The notes: generated by a model not told the origin, from the sequence alone. Positions 1 to 7,992 are shown, counted from the stretch's first letter. The stretch: 10,068 nt of DNA from Akkermansia muciniphila (GCA_943331195.2 CALQKQ020000093.1:1-10068); one strand, 5' to 3'. Made by a program: numbers and translations.

Positions 1-2429
1 GCCAAGCGGCGGCCCCAGCGCGGCCAGATCCTCCAGGCCCAGGGCAACAGGAAGGCCGCCGTAAAAAGGGTCGCCAGCACTCCCACCATGCAGCACAGCC
101 CCATGCTGATCAGCCCGCTGTTGCCGGAAACCGCCAGCGCCCCAAAGCCCAGTCCCGTGCTCAGCCCACAATATGCGAGAGCTCGACCCACCCCATGGGT
201 GCCGTCCCCGCCCTCGCGCTCGTGCCGCCGCAGCGCGTAAATCATGTGAATGGTGAAGTCCAGTCCCAGGCCCAGGCTCAGCGGGATGGCCGCGATGTTC
301 ACGAAATTCCACTCCATGCCGCGCGCCGACATGTAAGCGAGCAAAATCAAGCCACTGAAGGCTAGGGTGGCGATGGCTAGGGAAATTTCGCGCGCCCCCC
401 GGAAGACGATGAGGAGCAGCACTGCCAACACCGCGCCCGCCGGCACACAAATCCGCTGCGCTTCCTCGCGCACCAAGGGCAGGATTTTCTGGTTGAGATA
501 GCGCCACCCCGCCGGATAAAAGCTCGGAATCTGCTCCAGCGCGGCCACGATCGGGGCGTCGCCCGGCACCACCTCCGGCGGCATCTGCATGAAGCCCAGG
601 GCGTTGACCTTGCCCGGACTGCGCTGCAGCAGATGGCCCAGGGTGCCCTCCATCAGCGCGGCCTCGGGCCAGCGCGCCTCCGCCTCCGGCGCCGCCGCAT
701 AGGCCGCCAGTTTAGCAAAAACCCGCTGCGCAAGTTGGCCCGCCTCGCCCTCATAGCCCGCCGCGCTGATCGCCGCTTCCAAGCGCGGCCCATCGGCCGC
801 CAGCGCCTGCAACTGCGGCAGATTTTGCGCCTGCCGCGGCGCATCCGGAAAGAGGCGGTCCGGCAAATACCACGACGTCAGCTCCCCCCGCGCCAACCCC
901 GCCTCCAGCACCGCCCGCGCTTCCGCCAGCGCCGCTGCCACCGGAGCCTCGGACCCCGCACTCGCCACCAAGGGCAGCCACTCGCCCTTGCTCTCCGGGG
1001 GCTCCATCTTGGCCTGCATGCGCTCCAGGGCGCTAAACGCTTCGCTCTGCACTGGGCGCAGCACATTGGGCCCGCGGTGAATTCCCGGCATCCCGCGGCC
1101 CCACAGCACCGCCAGGCAGCCCACCAACAAGACCCCCGCACACCAGCCCGGCAGGCGACGGCGCCAAGGCGAAACCTCGCCCACCGCCACCGCCGCCGTC
1201 GCTACCTTAACCTTCAGCCGCATCGCCAACGGCAAAAAACCAAACAACATGATCGCCGCCCCAATCAACACCCCCAGCGCCGTCAAGGTACCCAACTGCG
1301 CAATCCCCGGCAACGAACTCAGCGACAGCGAACCAAACACCAAGGCCGTCGTCAGCGCCGACCAAATCACCCCCGGCAACACCCGCCGACACACCCGCGG
1401 CCACGTCGCCCCAGGCATGGCCTGCGCCTCGTGCAGCGCCACCACCCCAAAATCCTCAATCATCCCCGTCAAAATCGCCGCAAACCCCATCGACATCACA
1501 TTCAGCCCCCCATAAATCAACCCCGCCGTCCCCAAGGTCAGCAAGTTCGTGATCAAGATGGCCACCATCAGCAAAATCAGCGGCTTCAGCGTCCGGTGCA
1601 GCAGCCAAAACAAAAAGGCCACGATCAAGGTGATCCCCCCCACCGATTGCGACATATCTTGCTGCATGCCCGTGGCAATCTCCGCGCGAAACGCCGGTTC
1701 CCCCGTAAAGGCGAGGACCACCGCCGCAAACTCCGGATGCCGCGCCCGCCAAACCGCAATCCCTTCCTCCCGCATGCGCACCAACCATTGCGCCACCAAG
1801 CGGTAGTCTGTGGTCACTTGGAGCGGCTCCGCGAACACCAAGCGAAAGGTGCCGTCGTTGCTGCGATACCCATTGCCCGCGCCGCTCGCCCCCAGCAGCT
1901 TGGGATCCGCCGCCGCAAAAAGGGGCCCCGTCAACCCCAGGGGGTCATAGGCGCCCACCGCCAACACCTGCGCGTCCTGCGACGTCGCCAACTCCTCTAG
2001 CGTCGCCTCCGCCTGGCGCTGCGCCCCCTCACCCGCCAGCTTTTCCCTCAAAGCACGCACCTGCTCCGGAGGCGCATTCAACAGCGCATACGCCACCATT
2101 CCAGACAACTCCGCCCCAGCCACCTCGCGGTTTTCTTGGTCCAGCGGTGGGCGCGCGCTCACCTTGTGGCAAAGCTGCCCGAGCGATTCCAAATGGCTGG
2201 CCAGCGAAAGCGACGCCGCCTCCGCCACCGCCGCGTCGGGCGTCTCCAGCGTGATCACCAGCCGATTGGCCTTCTGGAACGAATCCCGCAACACCCGCGT
2301 CCCCTCCAGGCCCGGCATGTGCTGCGGCAGCAGGTCTAAAACCTCTACGTTGTAGTTCAGGCGGGACAGCCCCACCCATCCCAGCACCGCCGTCACCGCG
2401 AGAAGCAAAACATAGGACCAGCGCTGCAT
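1..2429 (-). CDS. MMPL/RND-superfamily exporter, HpnN-like (3' end cut by window edge)
   Basis: Open for 809 codons from an ATG at 2429-2427 to the left edge without a stop. An in-frame TGA three codons upstream makes this the first possible ATG. The protein has the duplicated RND layout: TM1 (about residues 5-22), a large periplasmic loop (about 23-262), a block of about five TM helices (265-410), TM7 (about 425-445), a second loop to about 655, then a second TM block. Each half carries an acidic residue in the helix that relays protons in RND/MMPL pumps: Glu325-Asp326 in GMIEDFG and Asp724 in GLGLDFTIH. The last visible residues are tryptophan- and arginine-rich after the final TM helix, so only a short tail is missing. 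Family knowledge: MMPL/HpnN proteins export lipids such as hopanoids, mycolates or other hydrophobic molecules using the proton gradient. HpnN is a comparison by architecture only; no hopanoid gene is visible. Confident for superfamily, weak for cargo. Confidence 0.9.
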   Translation of the reverse strand, partial: MQRWSYVLLLAVTAVLGWVGLSRLNYNVEVLDLLPQHMPGLEGTRVLRDSFQKANRLVITLETPDAAVAEAASLSLASHLESLGQLCHKVSARPPLDQENREVAGAELSGMVAYALLNAPPEQVRALREKLAGEGAQRQAEATLEELATSQDAQVLAVGAYDPLGLTGPLFAAADPKLLGASGAGNGYRSNDGTFRLVFAEPLQVTTDYRLVAQWLVRMREEGIAVWRARHPEFAAVVLAFTGEPAFRAEIATGMQQDMSQSVGGITLIVAFLFWLLHRTLKPLILLMVAILITNLLTLGTAGLIYGGLNVMSMGFAAILTGMIEDFGVVALHEAQAMPGATWPRVCRRVLPGVIWSALTTALVFGSLSLSSLPGIAQLGTLTALGVLIGAAIMLFGFLPLAMRLKVKVATAAVAVGEVSPWRRRLPGWCAGVLLVGCLAVLWGRGMPGIHRGPNVLRPVQSEAFSALERMQAKMEPPESKGEWLPLVASAGSEAPVAAALAEARAVLEAGLARGELTSWYLPDRLFPDAPRQAQNLPQLQALAADGPRLEAAISAAGYEGEAGQLAQRVFAKLAAYAAAPEAEARWPEAALMEGTLGHLLQRSPGKVNALGFMQMPPEVVPGDAPIVAALEQIPSFYPAGWRYLNQKILPLVREEAQRICVPAGAVLAVLLLIVFRGAREISLAIATLAFSGLILLAYMSARGMEWNFVNIAAIPLSLGLGLDFTIHMIYALRRHEREGGDGTHGVGRALAYCGLSTGLGFGALAVSGNSGLISMGLCCMVGVLATLFTAAFLLPWAWRIWPRWGRRL

Positions 2430-2439
2430 GGAAAATCAA
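2427..2439 (-). promoter_or_regulatory. Start-site motif TTGATTTTCC-ATG of the MMPL gene
   Basis: The coding strand reads TTGATTTTCCATG. The same 13 nt, with one C/T difference, precede and include the start of the TPR gene at 7992-7980. The TGA inside the motif is in frame with the ATG and three codons upstream. There is no Shine-Dalgarno sequence; the preceding leader is pyrimidine-rich (CTCTTTCTTTTTG). It may be a translation-initiation context or coincidence. Confidence 0.25.
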
Positions 2440-2527
2440 AAAGAAAGAGGGGGAGGAACTTAAGACCTGCTTACTTGCACGCCCCTCCGCCAGATGACAA
2501 ATGGGGAAAATCTCCTTCCGGCCCCCA

Positions 2528-3769
2528 CTACTGCGGCCACCAGCGCAGCAGCAAAGCCCCGCTCCCCAGCACCACCGCCACGGCCCCGCCAAGCCGAAAG
2601 GCCAAATGCCGCCCTCCCAGCACCGCCACCACCGCAAACTTAAAACTGCTATTGGCCAGCACCGCGATGAGAATCGCCCGCCACGCCGTGGCCGGAGCCA
2701 GGCTGCCCGACTGCACCAACTGAGCCGAAGACAGCGTAATGGCATCGACATCGGTCAGTCCCGAGAGCACCGCCACCGTATAAAGCCCCGCCGCGCCATA
2801 GCCATCCCGCGCCACCGCCACCGCCCAAAGCACCCCCGCATAGAGCAGGCCGAACACCAAGGCACCGCGCAGCTCCGCCGGATTCTTCGGCACCGGCATC
2901 TCCGCCGTTTGCCGGTAACTCAAGGCATACAGCCCCCCAGCCAATACCACACTAACCCCCAACAGCACCGCCAAGGGCGGCACCATTCCCCCCGCCGCCC
3001 CCGGTGCCGCCGCCACCACTTCCACCAGCACCCGCAGCAGCGAAATGCAGGAAGACGCCATGATCACAAAGGCCCCCAAGGGAGCCAGCGACGCATCCCG
3101 CGCGGCGCGACGCGCAAAACTCACCGCCGTCGCCGTGCTGGAAACCAAGCCCCCAATCACCCCCCCCAACAGCGCCCCGTTGCGGGCCCCAAACAGTTTG
3201 TAGGCCACATAGCCACTCAAACTGATCCCCACGATAAAAACCACCATCAGCCAAATGGAAAAGGGATTCCACACCCCATAGGGGCCATAGCTCGCATGGG
3301 GCAGCACCGGAAGAATGATCAGGCTGATGAGCACAAACTGCGCGATCGCCCGCATGTCCCGCTCTCCCACCGCCGCCGCAAATTGGTGCATCGGCTGCTT
3401 CAAGTGCAGCAGCAGCAACATCACTCCACCAATCAACACCCCCGCCGCCATTTCATTCGAGGCCAGCAATATCCCCACCGCATATAGCAGCAAAGCCGCC
3501 ACCTCCGAAGTGATGCCCACCTCCATGCTCCCCACCTTCATCTTCAAAACGTTCGCAAACACCAGCACCGCCGCCAAAGCCAGCAGCCCCGCCGCCACGA
3601 TCCAACCACCATAAACCACCGCAATTTTGGCGCACACCGTTCCCAGCAGCGCAAAAAAGGGAAAGGTCCGTATCCCTCCCACCGAAGCATCGGTGCGCTG
3701 CCGCTGCAGCCCCAACAGGAGCCCCAGCGCCAGCGACACCGTGATTTGCAACAAGGTTTGGGTTTCCAT
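2528..3769 (-). CDS. MgtC/DUF4010-family multi-pass membrane protein
   Basis: 413 residues from ATG 3769-3767 to TAG 2530-2528. The N-terminal part (about residues 8-130) matches the MgtC/SapB pattern: a hydrophobic helix with GLLLGLQRQR followed by GGIRTFPFFALLG (31-43). The C-terminal part resembles DUF4010: LSGYVAYKLFGARNG (184-198), GGLVSSTATAVSFARR (206-221), SGLTDVDAITLSS (336-348) and ANSSFKFAVVAVLGGR (372-387). I count about eleven to twelve hydrophobic helices, which is normal for the two-domain family. MgtC proteins are linked to magnesium and phosphate homeostasis and to control of the F-type ATPase in some pathogens. The DUF4010 fusion class has no established function, so none is claimed. 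No Shine-Dalgarno sequence precedes the ATG; the leader is CCCTTTTTTCGCGG. The gene contains a run of eight G at residues 201-204, and its coding strand is strongly G over C, unlike the metallohydrolase upstream. Confidence 0.9.
   Translation of the reverse strand: METQTLLQITVSLALGLLLGLQRQRTDASVGGIRTFPFFALLGTVCAKIAVVYGGWIVAAGLLALAAVLVFANVLKMKVGSMEVGITSEVAALLLYAVGILLASNEMAAGVLIGGVMLLLLHLKQPMHQFAAAVGERDMRAIAQFVLISLIILPVLPHASYGPYGVWNPFSIWLMVVFIVGISLSGYVAYKLFGARNGALLGGVIGGLVSSTATAVSFARRAARDASLAPLGAFVIMASSCISLLRVLVEVVAAAPGAAGGMVPPLAVLLGVSVVLAGGLYALSYRQTAEMPVPKNPAELRGALVFGLLYAGVLWAVAVARDGYGAAGLYTVAVLSGLTDVDAITLSSAQLVQSGSLAPATAWRAILIAVLANSSFKFAVVAVLGGRHLAFRLGGAVAVVLGSGALLLRWWPQ
3160..3167 (-). repeat. 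G8 homopolymer inside the MgtC/DUF4010 gene
   Basis: Eight consecutive C on the plus strand, read as G8 in the coding strand, across codons TTG GGG GGG GTG (LGGV, about residues 201-204). A gain or loss of one base would shift the frame about halfway through the protein. In this window the reading frame is intact. Confidence 0.6.
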
Positions 3770-3921
3770 CCGCGAAAAAAGGGCCGACCCGCCCCCGCCC
3801 CGGGGCTTGCCATGCCCACTCCTCGCCCCGTTTCACCCCCTTGTAAACCCAGCGCCCCCCGCATCCCGGCCGCCATCCCCGCCGCAAGCCTCATTCCCGG
3901 CACCCCGCCAAAGCCAGCCGC

Positions 3922-6219
3922 TCAAGGCACCTCGGCGCGGCGGCATTCCTCAATGAGCCTAGCATACGTCTTTTCAGCGTGGTCGTAGGCGGCCTTAAAG
4001 TCGTCCCGTTCGTCGGCGTCCATGAAGCGCTCCTTTTGCGAGCGGCACTGCCGCACCCCCGCCGCGCACCACTCCGCACTCTTCACCGAACTGCGAATCG
4101 CTTGGCCCGCGACTTCAATGAAAATGGGATTGCTGTGCGAGGACTGGAGGATGCGAAGGGCGACCCAACTGCTCGTGGCGATGGGGACCTCAAAGCTCAG
4201 ATCTTCGAGGTGGCCGTCAGCTTCCAGTTCTCGCCGGGCCACCGGAAATCCATTCACGATCACCTCCACCGCCACCCGGCGGGACTCGCCCAGGCGCGCC
4301 CATTCCACGCTCCAGAAGGGCCGGGCCGCCGGACCACCCCACGGGGGAACGGCGTTAGGCTTTTTCGAAAAAGTCGGATTCACTTTTTCCGGCAACATCG
4401 CGGCAACTTTGGCCGTGAGCGTGACCGTGGCCGGTTTAGCGAGACGCAAGGTGCTATCCCCCTCGCCCATGCCTTGCTGGTTGGCGCGGAAGGCCAGCAA
4501 GTGACTCTTGCCATCGCCGACGTAGTTGCGGCCAGCCCGGATGCCCTCGCACCAGTCTTCATAAGCCAGCTTGCTAGGAAGGTGCACGTAGCTGCGGCCC
4601 AGGCCGACCCTTTCCCCGTAAATGCAAGGGAAATCAGTTTCGCCACTAATGCGGGTGCGGAAACCCACGTTGAGGGTGTGATACCAAATGTTCAGCTCCC
4701 AAAGATAGGGCGTATCCACCGTCGAAAGAAAGTCGACCGCAGGCACCAATTGGCCGGTGGGGCCTGGCACCTCGTGGGTCACATCCACAATGTATTCATT
4801 GGCGCCAATGCCATCAAAGGGGGGAATCTCGTAGTTGGGCAACTCCGTAGCGGCCGTCGCCAGACCCCAACCAGAGTGCGCCGGACCCACCAAGGCCCCC
4901 TGGGCTTTGGCCCACTTGAGGGTGTTGAGGCCCAATTTGGGCCAATGCTGCGACGAAGTCCCTCCGGGATACATTTGATCCTTGAGCCGCAACAAGCAGA
5001 GGTGTCCGCTCTCATGCGAGCCAAAGCCGGACACCTCAATGTCGTAGCGCAACAGATAGGGATATTGCGAGGTTTCGCTAATCGCCCCAGTGAAAAATTG
5101 CTTTTGATAATCAAAGCAGGGCCCCCAGGTGAGGTTCGCCCCAATCTTCAAATCTTCCCCCATGATGTGCCGCTGCATGTCCGCCGCATGCACCCCTTCG
5201 CTGGGCTTGGTGTAGTGCGCGCAGCCCGCCGCGTGAATGTGGTGATCCCCCGACCACCAGCCCATGGTGGAAGGATCAATCCAGCGCTTCACCTGAAAGT
5301 GGAGCTCCGCCGTGCTCGAGTCGATCCTCACCTGGCGCTGCTCCGCCATCGACTCCGGGCCGCGGGTAAAGGTAATCTGGTATTGGCCCGCAGGAAGGCG
5401 CACCCGCTCGCCATCGGCGCGATAGATTTGCGGATGAAAGGCGAAGTCGGGGGCGCTGCGTTTCGCTTGCGAGGGATAGACCAGGCCAGCTTGATCGCGG
5501 ATTTCAAACCCCGCCGTGGTAGGCTGACCATTTTCATCTTTGACGTGGAAAAGGATCCCGCTCGTGGGCAAGCAGTTGAAGAGCACGTCGACTTCGTTGC
5601 GATAGCCAATGTCCTGAGTCCCCTGGCCCACACTAAACGAAATACTAGCCTGGCGGCGGCCGGCGTCGCGGCTGTACACTTGAAGAATCCGATATTCCAA
5701 CTCAAGGCCGCTCAGGGTGGCCGCAAGCGGCTGGTCCTGATACAGACGCAGGTCGAGCCATTGGTTGGGAATGTCTTTGGCTGCGGCGTTGTGCATGCTA
5801 GCAGCCTGAGGGCTAAAGGCTTGCAGTGGCGCGGTGGTGCCAGACTGATTGTGCACCTTCACCAGAAATTGCCCCCAGCCCTGTTCCGGCAGCACCGCTG
5901 CGGCGGGACCCTGGCTCACCTTGACGCGCATCTCCGGGTTGATGTCGACGCCGCAAAGCGCATAGCGATCTAACACCTTTTGCACCCCAAGCCGCGCCGC
6001 CGCCGCATCCCCTTCATTGAGGGATGCAACGAGCGCATGGCGATCCGAGGGACTCAGGGGAAATCCCAGGTAATCCATGGCCTCAACGACGCGCTGCACC
6101 TGCACCTTGAGCGGCTGAATCTCGACAGTGTCGGACTGCGGAAAATCCGCCGCCCAGCTGCCCAGAGGCACCAAAAAGAAGGCGACGGCGACGGCGGGAA
6201 ATAAATGGAAAAGGTGCAC
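3922..6219 (-). CDS. Secreted CehA/McbA-type (PHP-like) metallohydrolase
   Basis: 765 residues from a GTG start at 6219-6217 to TGA 3924-3922. The GTG is chosen because an in-frame TAA lies only six codons upstream and this start gives a clear signal peptide: a hydrophobic stretch at residues 6-20, then SWA-AD for cleavage near residue 23. The first in-frame ATG, codon 48, would lose it. An N-terminal region (about 25-310) without recognised motifs precedes the metallohydrolase core. The core begins at GDHHIHAAGCAH (324-335) with an HxH metal motif. Further candidate ligands are His402, His406, His448 in GPAHSGWG, Glu475, His514 in WYHTLNVGF and Asp529 in SGETDFPC. A C-terminal segment (about 590-765) includes SAEWC (714-718) and a charged helical end. 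CehA/McbA enzymes hydrolyse carbamate esters, but this long exported form is common in PVC bacteria without a known substrate. It may act on the cell surface. No sorting signal or TM is seen at the C-terminus. Confidence 0.87.
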   Translation of the reverse strand: MHLFHLFPAVAVAFFLVPLGSWAADFPQSDTVEIQPLKVQVQRVVEAMDYLGFPLSPSDRHALVASLNEGDAAAARLGVQKVLDRYALCGVDINPEMRVKVSQGPAAAVLPEQGWGQFLVKVHNQSGTTAPLQAFSPQAASMHNAAAKDIPNQWLDLRLYQDQPLAATLSGLELEYRILQVYSRDAGRRQASISFSVGQGTQDIGYRNEVDVLFNCLPTSGILFHVKDENGQPTTAGFEIRDQAGLVYPSQAKRSAPDFAFHPQIYRADGERVRLPAGQYQITFTRGPESMAEQRQVRIDSSTAELHFQVKRWIDPSTMGWWSGDHHIHAAGCAHYTKPSEGVHAADMQRHIMGEDLKIGANLTWGPCFDYQKQFFTGAISETSQYPYLLRYDIEVSGFGSHESGHLCLLRLKDQMYPGGTSSQHWPKLGLNTLKWAKAQGALVGPAHSGWGLATAATELPNYEIPPFDGIGANEYIVDVTHEVPGPTGQLVPAVDFLSTVDTPYLWELNIWYHTLNVGFRTRISGETDFPCIYGERVGLGRSYVHLPSKLAYEDWCEGIRAGRNYVGDGKSHLLAFRANQQGMGEGDSTLRLAKPATVTLTAKVAAMLPEKVNPTFSKKPNAVPPWGGPAARPFWSVEWARLGESRRVAVEVIVNGFPVARRELEADGHLEDLSFEVPIATSSWVALRILQSSHSNPIFIEVAGQAIRSSVKSAEWCAAGVRQCRSQKERFMDADERDDFKAAYDHAEKTYARLIEECRRAEVP

Positions 6220-6247
6220 AGAAGGGCGCGAGGGTTAGGCGGCCCAT

Positions 6248-6293
6248 GCTGCCGCAAGCCCGCCAGGGCAGCAATCCTTTTCGCCCAAAAAGG
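6248..6293. other. Two adjacent inverted repeats in the gap between the TPR and metallohydrolase genes
   Basis: GCTGCC (6248-6253) pairs with GGCAGC (6267-6272) around a 13-nt loop, and CCTTTT (6276-6281) pairs with AAAAGG (6288-6293) around a 6-nt loop. Neither stem is followed by a T-run on the minus strand, so they are not convincing rho-independent terminators for the TPR gene. They could be RNA processing or stability structures, or chance. Confidence 0.3.
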
Positions 6294-6365
6294 CCTCCGC
6301 CCCCGGCTCAGCTCCTCATTGGACCACATCCCCCCTGCCCCGCCTGGCGGCACGGCCGCTGCCTC

Positions 6366-7982
6366 TCATTTTTTGGAAGCAGCGGGCTGAGGAGCCGCCG
6401 CCGCAGGCAACGGAGCTGCCTTTGGCGCAGGCACTGCTGCTGGCGTTGCTGCTGCTGGCGTTGCTGCTGCTGGCTTCGGAACTGCGGCGGCAGGTGCCAA
6501 CTCCACTTTCCCCGATGGCGGCAGACTAGCCTGCTGCTGAAACGCCGCAGCGCGCTGCCGGTGGCTTTGCGCCAGCACCGGGCTGCCCATTCTGGCATAG
6601 GCCTCGGCCAAAATGAGGTGGGCCGCAGCCGAGGGCGCCCCCTTCAGCGCCGCCTCCAACGCGAACACCGCATCCTTCGCTTGCCCCATCGCCAAAAGCA
6701 CTTGGCCCTTGGTGTCGAGAAAAGTCGGGGCCCCAGGATAGTTTTTCAAAACCGCGTCAATGATCGGCAACGCAGCCCCAGCAATGCTCGGATCGCGCTG
6801 CAGAGCAAGGGCACCAGCATAATTGTTAGCAATGATGGGGTTCGCGGGAAGGAGCTCCCAGGCCTTTTTAAACTCCGTCAACGCTAACTGTTGGCGCCGC
6901 TGGCCCAGGCTCGCCAGCCCCGCCATCAACTGCACATGCGCCAAAAGGCCAGATCCCTCCAGGCGCGCCAAAACGCGCTCGCGCAACCCCGCCTCCCGGT
7001 CCCAGGTCGCCAGGCCCTGCAACAATTCCACCGTCAAGTCGAGGTGTTCCGGCTCGTTGCTGAGTCCACCCGCAACGATCTCCAGCCAGCGAACCGGATC
7101 GGGCTCTTTTGCGGTCCGGCAAGCCACGGCGGCTTGTCGGTAAATCGCAGCTTGCAGCGCTTTGCAGGGGGGCGTAGTTCCAGCGGCGCGGGCAATCTCA
7201 ATCGCCTTTTCCAGGTCGCCCTGCACAAGAGAGGCCTGCGCCAGAGCGGAGGCGCGGCTCAGGCTGGCTTCAGGGGAAGCGGCGTCCTCGGCGGCGGCGA
7301 CTTGGGCCGCTACCTTCCCCGCCGCCTCTTGGGCCTCCTCTTGGCGACCGAGGTTTTTCATCGCCTGGGCCCGCAAAAGTTGCGTGGATGAAGTGGGAGC
7401 CGTGATCGATTCCGCAGTCGCCAGCACATTTAGCCAGTCGCCCTCTGCCGCGAGAACTTCGGCCAAGAGGGCCTTGGCGACATTGATGTCGACCTCGCCT
7501 TGACCCTTGGTGGGATCCGCTTTCATCGCCAGCTGAAGGCAAATCTTCGCTTCGGCAGCAGCGCGCCCCCCACCTCCCGTCGGAGCCGTGGCCATGATAA
7601 GCTGAGCCCGCCGCAAATGGGCCGGCCCATAGACCACATCGTCGCCCGGGGCCAGTTGATTGAGCAAATCCACGGCAGGCTGGATTTGGTTCAGCGAAAA
7701 ATAGACCTCCATCAACTTCATGCGAGACTCGCGCGCGGCCGGGGCCTCCTCAAGTTGGCGCCGCAGCCACAGCGCGGCCTCTTTGGGCTTTTGCGCGGCT
7801 AAGGCAGCATCCGCCTGCTTTTCGAAATAGGCCGGCCCAGGGTGCAGTCGACGAGTCATCGCCGCAGCCGAGATCACCCCCGTGAGGGCCAAGGCGGCAA
7901 CCGCAGGAATCACCAACCGCGGCACCTGGCGCAGAGAAAAAGGCACCGCTGGATCGATAGGTTTCGCTGTATTGTAACTCAT
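6366..7982 (-). CDS. Membrane-anchored TPR-repeat protein paired with the exosortase
   Basis: 538 residues from ATG 7982-7980 to TGA 6368-6366. A short cytoplasmic N-terminus (MSYNTAKPIDP) is followed by one TM helix (about residues 23-42), so most of the protein should lie outside the cytoplasmic membrane. Helical TPR-like pairs are visible at about 50-110 (AYFEKQADAALAAQ, alternating with KEAALWLRRQLEEAP), at about 350-385, and at 415-465 (GQVLLAMGQAKDAVFALEAAL, then AHLILAEAYARMG). The middle (130-340) is alanine-rich helix with weaker repeats. The tail (about 487-538) is low-complexity Ala-Pro ending in Lys-Lys and contains a short tandem DNA repeat. The gene starts 6 nt after, and in the same frame as, the exosortase stop, so co-expression is near certain. 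TPR proteins often scaffold complexes, and large TPR proteins (PrsT) accompany other exosortase systems. This one is shorter, has no lipobox, and I do not identify it as PrsT. The role as exosortase accessory is inferred from context. Confidence 0.85.
   Translation of the reverse strand: MSYNTAKPIDPAVPFSLRQVPRLVIPAVAALALTGVISAAAMTRRLHPGPAYFEKQADAALAAQKPKEAALWLRRQLEEAPAARESRMKLMEVYFSLNQIQPAVDLLNQLAPGDDVVYGPAHLRRAQLIMATAPTGGGGRAAAEAKICLQLAMKADPTKGQGEVDINVAKALLAEVLAAEGDWLNVLATAESITAPTSSTQLLRAQAMKNLGRQEEAQEAAGKVAAQVAAAEDAASPEASLSRASALAQASLVQGDLEKAIEIARAAGTTPPCKALQAAIYRQAAVACRTAKEPDPVRWLEIVAGGLSNEPEHLDLTVELLQGLATWDREAGLRERVLARLEGSGLLAHVQLMAGLASLGQRRQQLALTEFKKAWELLPANPIIANNYAGALALQRDPSIAGAALPIIDAVLKNYPGAPTFLDTKGQVLLAMGQAKDAVFALEAALKGAPSAAAHLILAEAYARMGSPVLAQSHRQRAAAFQQQASLPPSGKVELAPAAAVPKPAAATPAAATPAAVPAPKAAPLPAAAAPQPAASKK
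6432..6476 (-). repeat. Three tandem 15-bp units encoding Ala/Thr/Pro repeats
   Basis: On the plus strand the unit TGCTGCTGCTGGCGT occurs perfectly at 6447-6461, with one mismatch at 6462-6476 and two mismatches at 6432-6446. The unit length is a multiple of three, so copy changes alter only the length of the Ala-Pro tail of the TPR protein (AAATPAAATPAAVPA region). Confidence 0.75.
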
Positions 7983-7992
7983 AGAAAATCAA
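7980..7992 (-). promoter_or_regulatory. Stop/start junction TTGATTTTCT-ATG between exosortase and TPR genes
   Basis: The coding strand reads TTGATTTTCTATG. It contains the exosortase stop TGA (7991-7989) and the TPR start ATG (7982-7980) with two sense codons, TTT TCT, between them, all in one frame. It shares 12 of 13 bases with the start of the MMPL gene. No Shine-Dalgarno sequence is present, so translation of the TPR gene probably depends on termination-reinitiation from the exosortase. Confidence 0.4.

Noticed and set aside
633..2000. Plus-strand ORF of 455 codons, antisense to the MMPL gene
   Set aside because: The product is dominated by Arg, Gln, His and Pro with no domain. The minus strand has a continuous 809-codon MMPL protein with TM helices in the expected places.
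2447..2487. Possible terminator after the MgtC gene: GAGGGG/CCCCTC stem followed by a T-rich stretch on the minus strand
   Set aside because: The stem is only 6 bp with a 29-nt loop and the T stretch is interrupted, so it is too weak to call.
2029..2751. Minus-strand ORF of 240 codons spanning the MgtC/MMPL gap
   Set aside because: It overlaps both real genes in another frame and its Gly/Arg/Trp-rich product has no recognisable features.
2501..3487. Plus-strand ORF of 328 codons, antisense to the MgtC/DUF4010 gene
   Set aside because: Low-complexity Arg/His/Gln/Pro composition typical of a shadow frame; the minus strand has recognisable family motifs.
3776..3806. GGGTCGGCCC followed by T6, and the palindrome GCCCCGGGGC, just upstream of the MgtC start
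   Set aside because: The stem next to the T-run has 3 bp, and the palindrome has no loop or T-run. The T6 lies within 11 nt of the start codon, so a terminator there makes little sense.
3979..5973. Plus-strand ORF of 664 codons, antisense to the metallohydrolase gene
   Set aside because: Long antisense frames are expected in GC-rich coding DNA. The translation is rich in Arg, His, Ala and Gly without domains or a membrane pattern, while the opposite strand carries a signal peptide and an ordered metallohydrolase core.
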